A stretch of DNA of 64,000 nt from Natronomonas salinimetallica. GTDB taxonomy: Archaea; Halobacteriota; Halobacteria; Halobacteriales; Haloarculaceae. Positions 44,324-51,716 of this stretch are shown here, piece by piece. A model generated the notes under the pieces. That model had not been told where the DNA came from and searched no databases. It saw only the letters and a program-made list of their open reading frames with translations. Location: positions 1 through 64,000 of the forward strand of contig NZ_JACDNQ010000007.1 of the NCBI RefSeq assembly GCF_013839515.1, written 5' to 3'. Within the stretch, counting starts at the first letter, position 1, and every line of letters begins with the position of its first letter. The position numbers were made by a program, and so were the translations under genes.

Positions 44324-44818
44324 TCATGGCAGATACCGGACGCTCACGACCCCCGGTTCGCTGCGGATCTCGACGCGGTCGACGCCGAGGCGGGCCGCCC
44401 GAACCAGGGTCGCCTCGTCCTCCAGGACGTCGCCGATGGCCGATTCGGTGTCCCCCTCGGGGACCGTCAGGACGTGCAGTTCGCCGGTGCCGGCACGCTC
44501 GCGCGTCGTCACCTCGCCGACGTCTTGCTCCGCCGCGAGCCGTCGTTCCTGTTGGGTGGGCGGTTCGGGGCTGTCCTCGAGGGAGAGCCGCCGCCGCGTC
44601 TCGACCTCCGTGAGCCGGTAGGTGACCCCCATCGGCGGCTCCGGTTCGAGACACCCCTCGATCACCTCCTCCGGTTCGACGCCGGGGTTCTCCCCGAGGG
44701 TATGGACCTGCCCGCGGTCGACGTCTTTCAACACCGCCGATGCCTCGTCGGCATGGGTCACCACGAACCGCCCCTCCTGCCCAGCCGTGTTCGCTTCGCC
44801 GGTGGTTTCATTCGGCAT
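44324..44818 (-). CDS. DUF5812-like haloarchaeal protein
   Basis: A 164-residue acidic protein with RFVVTHADEASAVLKDVDRGQVHTL near residue 17, then a beta-rich barrel and an alpha-beta C-terminal half (LVRAARLGVDRVEIRSEPGVVSVRYLP). It resembles the haloarchaeal DUF5812 family as I recall it. The start (MPNETTGEANTAG) at 44818 gives the best N-terminus. Divergent from pgi. Function unknown. Confidence 0.75.
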   Translation of the reverse strand: MPNETTGEANTAGQEGRFVVTHADEASAVLKDVDRGQVHTLGENPGVEPEEVIEGCLEPEPPMGVTYRLTEVETRRRLSLEDSPEPPTQQERRLAAEQDVGEVTTRERAGTGELHVLTVPEGDTESAIGDVLEDEATLVRAARLGVDRVEIRSEPGVVSVRYLP

Positions 44819-44919
44819 GAACGATCGAACGCGCCCGTCCCTTTTCGGGGTTTCGGGCCGCACGGATCGCGTCAGGCCGCATCGCCAACGCCTTTAGCAT
44901 CCGCCGCCGCGGTGGGAAC

Positions 44920-46206
44920 ATGAACGTAGATTTCGGTAACGCGCTGGATTCGGAGGCGGTCACGGGCGTCTCCGAGGCCTCCCTCGAACGGCTCGACGAC
45001 CGGGTCGGACGGGTACACGACCGGATCGAAACAGGGATCGAAGACCGGGAATTCGGGTACGCGAGCCTCGCGTTGCCGGAGGACACGGAGCCCGAGGCGA
45101 TCCGGACGGCACTCGAGGGGTTCGACCCCGACGCCGTCCTCACGGTCGGTATCGGCGGGTCGGCGCTCGGCGCGGAGACGATCACGGCCGCGCTCGGCGT
45201 CCCCGGACACTACAGCCTCGATAACGTCGACCCGGAGCGGACCCGAGGCCTCCTCGAAGAGCTTCCGCTCGACTCGACGCTCCTCAACGTCGTCTCCCGA
45301 TCGGGAACGACCGCCGAGACGCTCGCGGACTTCCTCGTCGTCCGGGAGGCGATGGCCGACGCCGGCGTCGAGTGGACCGACCGGACGGTCGTCACGACCG
45401 GCGAGTCGGGGCCGCTCCGGGCGCTGGCCGACGAACACGGTCTGGCGACCTGTCCGGTCCCCGAGGGCGTCCCCGGCCGGTTTTCGGCCCTTTCCGCCGT
45501 CGGGCTGGTCCCGGCGGCGGCTCTCGGCTGTGATATCGAGGCGATCCTAGCGGGCGGGGCGGCGGGACGGGCCGCGCTTTCGCCGTCGCTCTTCTCGTGT
45601 CCCGCGTACGCCTACGGTGCGGTCGCGCACGCGCTCGAAGCCCGCGGGGCGACGACGAACGTCTTCGTCCCCTACGCCGAGGCGCTCGAACCCCTCGCGG
45701 AGTGGTTCGCCCAGCTGTGGGCCGAAAGCCTCGGGAAGGACGGCCTCGGCCAGACGCCCGTTCGGGCCCTCGGCGCGACCGACCAACACTCCCAACTACA
45801 GCTGTATCGGGCGGGCCGAAAGGACAAGCTCGTGACGCTGTTGCGGCCCCGAGAGCGCGATGACGAGCCGATCCCCGAAACCGACATCGAATCGCTGTCG
45901 TATCTCGGCGGCGGGACGCTCGGGGGGCTACTCGACGCGGAGTTCGAGGCGACGGAGGCCTCCCTGGCTGCGGCGGGACAGGCGAACGTCCGTCTCGAAG
46001 TCGAGCGCCTCGACGCCGAGAGCGTGGGTCGGCTGCTCTATGACCTGGAGGCGGCTTGCATTCTCGTCGGCGAGCTTTCGGGCGTCGAGACGTTCACCCA
46101 ACCGGCCGTCGAGTGGGGCAAGCGGGCCGCACGCGGCCTGCTGGGCGGTGGGGAGTTCGAGGAGGCGAAGGCGGTCGAGCAAAAGACCGTCCGGCGGGTC
46201 GAATAG
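44920..46206 (+). CDS. pgi: glucose-6-phosphate isomerase
   Basis: A 428-residue cupin-unrelated PGI-superfamily enzyme with the sugar-phosphate binding loops GIGGSALGAE (about residue 75) and NVVSRSGTTAETLADF (about 125), and QLWAESLGKD near 269. It interconverts glucose 6-phosphate and fructose 6-phosphate for gluconeogenesis and glycolysis. A TTTAGC box about 26-31 bases upstream of the ATG at 44920 is likely its promoter. Confidence 0.92.
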   Translation: MNVDFGNALDSEAVTGVSEASLERLDDRVGRVHDRIETGIEDREFGYASLALPEDTEPEAIRTALEGFDPDAVLTVGIGGSALGAETITAALGVPGHYSLDNVDPERTRGLLEELPLDSTLLNVVSRSGTTAETLADFLVVREAMADAGVEWTDRTVVTTGESGPLRALADEHGLATCPVPEGVPGRFSALSAVGLVPAAALGCDIEAILAGGAAGRAALSPSLFSCPAYAYGAVAHALEARGATTNVFVPYAEALEPLAEWFAQLWAESLGKDGLGQTPVRALGATDQHSQLQLYRAGRKDKLVTLLRPRERDDEPIPETDIESLSYLGGGTLGGLLDAEFEATEASLAAAGQANVRLEVERLDAESVGRLLYDLEAACILVGELSGVETFTQPAVEWGKRAARGLLGGGEFEEAKAVEQKTVRRVE

Positions 46207-46263
46207 CGGTCGGTACCGAGCGCGGTCCACACGGGAGCGCGCCGGAGGCGACGACGGCCCGTA

Positions 46264-47010
46264 TCAAACCGCCCCGACGGCGTCGACGTACGTCATCGCG
46301 AACGTGATCGCGTTGTAGATCCCGTGGGCGAGCGCCGGCACGAGGAGGTTGCCGCTGTACTCGTAGACCAGCCCCAAGATCGCCCCGAGCGGGAGCAACA
46401 ACAAAAAGATCGTCACGAGCGTCCCGGGGACGTTCGCGGGGTCGAGATACGCGATAAAGTGGACGACCGCGAAGATGAGCGCGGCGATCCCGACCGCCGA
46501 TAGCGTGTCGAAGACCGCCGTGAGCCGCGTCTGGATGATTCCCCGATACAGGAACTCCTCGGCGGGGCCGACGACGAACACCGAGAGAGGCAAAAACACG
46601 AGTGCGATGGTGGGATTCGCGTCGATACTGTCGGCGATGCCGTGGTCGACGAGCGGAAGGCCGAGCCGCTCGATGAGTGCCGGTAACACGACCGCGAGCG
46701 CGACGAGAGCCAGAACCGTCGCGACGGCGACGCCGAGGTCGCCGGGGGTCGGCCGTCGGATCCTGACGAAAGAAAGAGAGCGCCCGTGGCGGGACAGATA
46801 GAGCCCGCCGACGGCGGCGAGGCCAACGTACGTCCCGAGCGTGAACAGCAACTGCCCGGAGGGGTTCCCGACGGAAAGCGAAAGCGGCCCCCCGATGAGT
46901 CCGAACGTTATCATTCCGAACAGAAAGCCAACGAGCAGGCCGACAGCACCGAGGACCGTCATCGCCACGACGACACGTCCCGAGGATGCCGTCTCGGATG
47001 ACTGCGTCAT
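46264..47010 (-). CDS. CPBP family intramembrane metalloprotease
   Basis: A 248-residue polytopic protein with the CPBP/CAAX-protease motifs EEFLYRG (about residue 152), FAVVHF (about 189) and HGIYNA (about 234) within predicted helices. Such enzymes cut in the membrane, often during maturation of peptides or protein processing; the substrate is unknown. Eight hydrophobic segments are apparent. Confidence 0.85.
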   Translation of the reverse strand: MTQSSETASSGRVVVAMTVLGAVGLLVGFLFGMITFGLIGGPLSLSVGNPSGQLLFTLGTYVGLAAVGGLYLSRHGRSLSFVRIRRPTPGDLGVAVATVLALVALAVVLPALIERLGLPLVDHGIADSIDANPTIALVFLPLSVFVVGPAEEFLYRGIIQTRLTAVFDTLSAVGIAALIFAVVHFIAYLDPANVPGTLVTIFLLLLPLGAILGLVYEYSGNLLVPALAHGIYNAITFAMTYVDAVGAV

Positions 47011-47138
47011 TGTCCCGTGTAGGGCGGGCGATCGATTAAGCCTGTCCGTCCCGGGGTACGCGTTTCGCCGACGGTCGGGGTCGACGTCCGTCGCTCGTCT
47101 GACGTACGTTTATGAGAGCTGCAAAAGGATGTCAACAT

Positions 47139-47291
47139 ATGCCACGGTACTGCCTCGAGTGTGACGATCGCCTCGCACGCCGACTCGAAGCGCTCGCGAC
47201 GAAATACGGGCTGACCGAGGAGGAAGTCATCACGCAGCTCGTCGAAGTCGGCATCGAGGAGGTCGACGGGAAGGCCGCCCGCCGATACTGA
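47139..47291 (+). CDS. 50-residue CxxC microprotein with helical tail
   Basis: Short frame from ATG 47139 to TGA 47291: M-P-R-Y-C-L-E-C-D-D near the start, then a helix-turn-helix-like stretch (LARRLEALATKYGLTEEEVI, then TQLVEVGIEE). One Cys pair is too few for a complete zinc finger, but a dimer could share metal. A TTTATG box at about 47109 precedes it. Its stop is the edge of the second copy of the 110-base element. Coding is supported by charge pattern and start context. Confidence 0.65.
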   Translation: MPRYCLECDDRLARRLEALATKYGLTEEEVITQLVEVGIEEVDGKAARRY

Positions 47292-47400
47292 TACTGGTGG
47301 ACGAAATCAAATGAAACCGACTCACGAGTGATCCGCCGTTCGCTCCGTCGAACGGCGTGATCCTCGTGCGTCGTGTGTACATTCTTTTGTTCGTCAGTAT
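47291..47400 (+). repeat. 110-base dispersed element, copy 2
   Basis: Begins at the last base of the microprotein's TGA stop (CTGATACTGG) and ends CAGTAT at 47400. Matches copy 1 (14750-14859) except for C instead of T in the hairpin and T instead of C near the right end. The C restores a G-C pair where copy 1 has a G-U wobble, so the stem is maintained in both. Confidence 0.88.
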
Positions 47401-47500
47401 GAGTACGCTCGTCTCGGAGCGCCACGCGCCCTCAACGGGGGTGGCGCTCGGCGGGACACCGCGGGCGTACTCATACTGCCGGACGTACGTTCGTGTACGT
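47395..47500 (+). repeat. palindromic element joined to copy 2, plus a second hairpin
   Basis: CAGTATGAGTACGC (47395-47408) is the exact complement of GCGTACTCATACTG (47465-47478); inside, GAGCGCCAC (47417-47425) pairs with GTGGCGCTC (47441-47449). Directly after, GGACGTAC and GTACGTCC (47479-47500) form another hairpin. The element shares its CAGTAT with element copy 2. The gap 47292-47590 holds nothing else. Confidence 0.82.
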
Positions 47501-47590
47501 CCGACTCGGTACATGTCCAAACCGCCGGTCGAACGTGCGTGTCGACCGCCCCGCGAATAAACGGGTCGGTGGCGTCCCGAACGCCCCCGG

Positions 47591-49039
47591 TCAGTACGAC
47601 TTCGCGAAGTAGGCGGTCTCCTCGGCCGGTTCGTCGCAGATCCCACAGGTGTCGTAGACCGGTCCCTCCTCGGCGTCCAGCGGGAGCATGACGATCTCGG
47701 CGGCGATCTCGTCTTTGATGACGGCCTCGCAGTCCTCGTCGCCACACCAGCCCGTTTTGACGTAGCCCCCGTGGCGGCCGATCGTCCCCAGGATCTCGCC
47801 GCGGCCGTGGGCCTCGCGGACGTTCTCCGCCAGGTTCTCTTCGGCGGCGGCGTAGAGTTTGGCGTAGACGGTATCGAGCGCGTCGCCGACGGCGTCAGCG
47901 ATCCCGTCACGATCGGCGAGTTCGCTTTCGCCGTCGGGTCGGTGGACGAGTGTCGCGGTGCGCTCTTCGACCTCGTTGGGGCCGATCTCGATGCGCAGCG
48001 GAACGCCGTTGAGTTCGTGTTCGTTGAATTTGAAGCCGGGATTGCGTCCGTCCCGGTCGTCGAACTCGACGCGGAACGCCCCGTCGAGTTCGGCCGCGAG
48101 GTCGGCGGCGTACTCTTTGACCTCGGTCTCGGTGTCGGCCTGCCAGATCGGGACGACGACGACCTGTGTGGGCGCGAGTTCGGGCGGAACGACGAGGCCC
48201 TGATCGTCCGAGTGGGTCATGATCAACGCGCCGAGCGCACGCCAAGAGAGCCCCCACGACGTCGTGTGGGCCGTCCGTTCGTCCTCGTCCTCGTCGGTGT
48301 AGGTGATGTCGAACGCCTCGGCAAAGGAGGTCCCGAGGTGGTGGCTCGTCCCCGCCTGGACCGACTTGCCGTCGGGCATCAACGCCTCGATGGTCGTCGT
48401 CGTCTCCGCGCCGGGGAACTTGTCGTGGTCGGGCTTTCGACCCAACAGTCCGGGGATCGCCATCACCTCCTCGTAGAGGCGCTCGTACTGCTCTAACCGC
48501 GTCATCGTCTCCGTCCAGGCGTCCTCGCCCGTCTCGTGGGCGGTATGGCCCTCCTGCCAGAGGAACTCCTTCGTCCGGAAGAACGGCTTCGTCTCCGTGG
48601 CCTCCCAGCGGACGACCGAACACCACTGATTGAGCCGCATCGGGAGATCACGGTGGCTCCGGATCCACTGTGCCATAAAGGGCGTGATGATCGACTCCGA
48701 GGTCGGCCGGACGGCGAGTCGTTCCTCGAGTTCGTCGTGGCCGCCATGGGTCACCCACGCCACTTCGGGGTCGAAGCCCTCGACGATGTCCTTTTCGCGT
48801 TCGAGATACGATTCGGGGATGAACATCGGGAAGTAGGTGTTCTCTACGCCGGTCTCCTTGAACCAGCCGTCGAGGTGGCTCTTGAGTCGCTCCCAGAGGG
48901 CGTACCCGCGCGGGCGGGTGACGATGAACCCACCCATCGGGGCGTAGTCCGCGAGTCCGGCCTTCTGTACGACCTCGGCGTACCACTCGCCGGGGCTGTG
49001 CGCTTTGCGTTCGGTGATTCCGAGTTCTTGTTCGCTCAT
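47591..49039 (-). CDS. proS: prolyl-tRNA synthetase (archaeal/eukaryotic type)
   Basis: A 482-residue class II enzyme. Core motifs include the HxGHTAHET-type segment WQEGHTAHETGEDAW, RPTSESIITPF and SWGLSWRALGALIMTHSDDQG. The C-terminal zinc-type domain is present (TGWCGDEDCEAVI, TCGICDEP) and ends in Tyr (FAKSY), as in archaeal ProRS. It charges tRNA-Pro; a tRNA-Pro gene lies at 61239 in this window. GATATATACATG on the minus strand at about 49119-49130 suggests a TATA box and a leader of roughly 60 bases. Confidence 0.95.
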   Translation of the reverse strand: MSEQELGITERKAHSPGEWYAEVVQKAGLADYAPMGGFIVTRPRGYALWERLKSHLDGWFKETGVENTYFPMFIPESYLEREKDIVEGFDPEVAWVTHGGHDELEERLAVRPTSESIITPFMAQWIRSHRDLPMRLNQWCSVVRWEATETKPFFRTKEFLWQEGHTAHETGEDAWTETMTRLEQYERLYEEVMAIPGLLGRKPDHDKFPGAETTTTIEALMPDGKSVQAGTSHHLGTSFAEAFDITYTDEDEDERTAHTTSWGLSWRALGALIMTHSDDQGLVVPPELAPTQVVVVPIWQADTETEVKEYAADLAAELDGAFRVEFDDRDGRNPGFKFNEHELNGVPLRIEIGPNEVEERTATLVHRPDGESELADRDGIADAVGDALDTVYAKLYAAAEENLAENVREAHGRGEILGTIGRHGGYVKTGWCGDEDCEAVIKDEIAAEIVMLPLDAEEGPVYDTCGICDEPAEETAYFAKSY

Positions 49040-49342
49040 GTGTGTGTGTGGCGTTCGCGTCCGGCCGCCGGGGCGGCGACCGCTGACGGGGCCGCGTTGA
49101 TGTCCGTTCCGCCTCGCGCATGTATATATCGTCGGGATCCGATCGTGGGGTGGGAGGTCGCTCGTGGATCGACGAGACACGACGAACCGTCCGGCGGGAG
49201 CGTCGTCGGGGGCGTCCGTCGGATACGTCGCCGCGGCCCCGGACGTTACTGCCGGTTCCGCCGACGCCGCCTCGACGCTCGCTGCCGACTTCGCCGAACC
49301 CGAAACGCCCTTTACCTTCCTAATTATATCTAATTACACGCC

Positions 49343-50311
49343 ATGTGCGAGTTTCCGGAGTACGTCGACGTATCGTACACCGACGGCGAGGGCGAATCCG
49401 CCGCGGACTACCCCGAGTTGGAGGACAAAATCGAACAGGCGATCGAGGTCGTCGTGGCTGGCCTCGAGGAGTACAAAAACCCTGCGATCATGTGGACCGG
49501 CGGGAAGGACTCGACGCTGACGCTGTATTTCGTCAAGGAGGTCGCCGAGGAGTACGGCTACGACCTCCCCCCGGCGGTCTTCATCGACCACTACCAGCAC
49601 TTCGAGGAACTGCTGGGGTTCGTCGACCGGTGGGCCGAGGAGTGGGACCTCGATGTCGTCTTCGCGCGAAACACCGACGTCGGCGAGTACGTCGACGAAC
49701 ACGGCGTCGACCCCGGCGACGACATCGAGATCGCGGCGCTCTCCGAGCACAACCGCCACCACGTCCGCGACATCCTCGAATACGACGAGGAGACGTTCCC
49801 GTTCCTCCTCGACACCTACGTCGGTAACCATCTGCTGAAGACCGTCGCACTGAACAACACGCTCGAGGAACACGACATCGACGGCATCATCTCGGGCATT
49901 CGCTGGGACGAACAGGACGCCCGCGCCGAGGAGACGTTCTTCTCCCCGCGACACGATCCCGATATCTACCCCCCACACGACCGCGTCCAGCCCATCCTGC
50001 AGTTCGACGAGGCCGACGTCTGGGACGCCTTCTGGTATTACGTCGTCCCCGAGACGGTGCCGGCGTTCCCCGACGACGGTTACGTCCCCCAGGACTACGA
50101 CGACCTGCCCAACGGCCTCTCGCACGAGGACGTCCCCGTCTCGCCGAAGTATTTCGCCGGCTTTCGCTCACTCGGTAGCGAGATCTCGACCGAAAAGAGC
50201 GACGAGGAGCCCGCCTGGCTCCAGGACCTCGACAACACGACCGAGCGCGCGGGCCGCGCTCAGGACAAAGAGGACCTGATGGAGCGGCTGCGCGACCTCG
50301 GCTACATGTAA
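49343..50311 (+). CDS. PAPS reductase/CysD-like PP-loop family protein
   Basis: A 322-residue protein of the phosphoadenosine phosphosulfate reductase fold with the PP-loop IMWTGGKDSTLTLYF (about residue 49). The GHY-type catalytic Cys of PAPS reductase is not evident, so it is closer to CysD-like or an unassigned sulfurtransferase-type branch. The start follows an AT-rich TAATTATATCTAATTAC. The 300 bases before it (49040-49342) contain only the proS promoter and no gene. Confidence 0.82.
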   Translation: MCEFPEYVDVSYTDGEGESAADYPELEDKIEQAIEVVVAGLEEYKNPAIMWTGGKDSTLTLYFVKEVAEEYGYDLPPAVFIDHYQHFEELLGFVDRWAEEWDLDVVFARNTDVGEYVDEHGVDPGDDIEIAALSEHNRHHVRDILEYDEETFPFLLDTYVGNHLLKTVALNNTLEEHDIDGIISGIRWDEQDARAEETFFSPRHDPDIYPPHDRVQPILQFDEADVWDAFWYYVVPETVPAFPDDGYVPQDYDDLPNGLSHEDVPVSPKYFAGFRSLGSEISTEKSDEEPAWLQDLDNTTERAGRAQDKEDLMERLRDLGYM

Positions 50312-50366
50312 CGGCGGACGGCCACCGTTCGGTATCAATTACAGCGGCGTCGAGTCCGTCTTTTTT

Positions 50367-50780
50367 CTACGTCCCCGAGTGCCAGATCAACGCGGCCAGC
50401 GTCGCCGCGCCGAGCACCAACGCGCCGCCGCCGGCGACGAGTGCGACCGCACTCGAAAAGGCGGTCCCGAGGACGACCAACAGCCACCCGAGCGCGCCGA
50501 CGGCGTGGACGATGCCGAGACGCACCCGTCCCTGCCCGACGTAGGCGATGCTGCCGGCGAACAGCCCGAGCGAAAAGACCACCGCTGCGAGTACCGCGAG
50601 ATCGAGTTCGACCCCCGAGACGGCGATCGGGCCGACGAACGGCTTCGCGAGGAACAGCCCGACGCCGATGCCGAGACAGCCCACGATAACGAGCGGTGCG
50701 CGGTCGCTTTCGCCGTCCGCGGGGTCGCCCCCGTCCTCGAAGTCCTCGGGAGAGAACCGATACTCCTCGTCCTCACTCAC
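50367..50780 (-). CDS. small haloarchaeal membrane protein
   Basis: A 137-residue protein with an acidic cytoplasmic N-terminus (EEYRFSPEDFEDGGDPADGE) and four hydrophobic helices (from LVIVGCLGIGVGLFLA to LVAGGGALVLGAATLAAL). No family recognised. It converges with the PAPS-reductase-like gene, and an array of 30-base repeats follows upstream. Confidence 0.68.
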   Translation of the reverse strand: MSEDEEYRFSPEDFEDGGDPADGESDRAPLVIVGCLGIGVGLFLAKPFVGPIAVSGVELDLAVLAAVVFSLGLFAGSIAYVGQGRVRLGIVHAVGALGWLLVVLGTAFSSAVALVAGGGALVLGAATLAALIWHSGT

Positions 50781-50848
50781 GGCGTCTCACCCGGGAGCGG
50801 GGGCCGGGGTCGACGCCCACGGAGTTTCGCACGCCGCGACACGCCCTC

Positions 50849-50980
50849 CGTCGGTCCGTCGTAGCCGCCTGTATACACCGTCGGTCCGTCGTAGCCGTCC
50901 GTATCCCCCGTCGGTCCGTCGTAGCCGTCCGTATCCCCCGTCGGTCCGTCATAGCCGCCTGTATACACCGTCGGTCCGCG
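50849..50980 (-). repeat. 30-base tandem repeat, four units plus a partial
   Basis: Units begin at 50849, 50879, 50909, 50939 (partial at 50969), each starting CGTCGGTCCGTC. The end of the DUF5817-like gene at 50949 (RTDGVYRRL and stop) is encoded within the terminal unit, and further units lie beyond the stop. The outer units carry GTATACAC and the inner two GTATCCCC. Confidence 0.95.
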
Positions 50981-51455
50981 TTACCTCGCCCGCCCGGCGC
51001 AGTTTTTCCAGCGTCCGTTCGACGTACGACTCGGGGACGCCGGCGGCGCTCGCGTACCCGACGACGTCGGCCTCGGTCGGTTCGTCGAGTTCCACGAGGC
51101 CGTCGAGGACGACCTGCTTTCGACTCCGCGTCGATCGGTTCCCGTCCCCGGAGCGATCCCCGGCGGCCGACACCGCCTCGGGATCGATCCCGGATGCCGA
51201 GAGGTACTCGACGTCGTCGATCCCGACCCCGTCGACGTCGATCGACTCGGGATCGACGAACTCGCCGTCGTCGGCCCGCTCGGCGAGCATCGAACTCCGG
51301 ACGCGCGCGGCGGCCCCGGAGCTGTCCGTCTCGGCGAACGCCCGGAGCTTCGAGAACTGGTGTGTGCGCCGACAGCGCGGGCACCGCGACGTTTCCGGCC
51401 GCCCCTCGACGATCCAGAGGGCGTGACACTCACGACACCCGACGACGGAGTACAT
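50949..51455 (-). CDS. DUF5817-like zinc-ribbon and winged-helix protein
   Basis: A 168-residue protein. The N-terminus has two Cys pairs forming a zinc ribbon (VGCRECHALW, then SRCPRC). The last 70 residues form a winged-helix-like region (VVLDGLVELDEPTEADVVGYA to RTLEKLRRAGEVTR). It resembles the haloarchaeal DUF5817 family. The last nine residues and stop lie in a tandem repeat unit, so the C-terminus may vary between strains. Start at 51455. Confidence 0.78.
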   Translation of the reverse strand: MYSVVGCRECHALWIVEGRPETSRCPRCRRTHQFSKLRAFAETDSSGAAARVRSSMLAERADDGEFVDPESIDVDGVGIDDVEYLSASGIDPEAVSAAGDRSGDGNRSTRSRKQVVLDGLVELDEPTEADVVGYASAAGVPESYVERTLEKLRRAGEVTRTDGVYRRL

Positions 51456-51501
51456 ACGGACATTCCCGTCGGCTGTCAGTTGAATCTGCCGCTCGACCCC
51501 G

Positions 51502-51576
51502 GACCTCCGCATCCGCCCTAGACCTCCACATCCGCCTTGGGCCTCCACATCCGCCCTAGACCTCCACATCCGTCCC
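51502..51576 (+). repeat. 19-base tandem repeat upstream of gltB
   Basis: About four units of GACCTCCRCATCCGCCYT(A/G) begin at 51502, 51521, 51540 and 51559. The gap to gltB (51456-51716) also contains an AT-rich stretch (CAATTACATTATATG) and a TATA box TTATAC at about 51668. Confidence 0.85.
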
Positions 51577-51665
51577 GTTCGCGGACTGACGTCGAACGCG
51601 CCGATCCGCGTCCGACGGACGGTACGATCAATTACATTATATGTCCTTGTATGAAATAAACCCAC

Positions 51666-51689
51666 CCTTATACTTTGAGGGGAAGCCTC
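51666..51689 (+). promoter_or_regulatory. gltB promoter: TATA box and a short hairpin
   Basis: CCTTATACTTTG (TATA near 51668) is followed by GAGG-GGAAG-CCTC at 51677-51689. The ATG at 51717 is about 45 bases below the box, so a leader of about 20 bases is expected; the hairpin sits at the predicted transcript start. An upstream AT-rich region (51620-51660) may hold regulator sites. Confidence 0.45.
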
Positions 51690-51716
51690 TTGTTCCGGTC
51701 TGCTATACCCGAAGGT

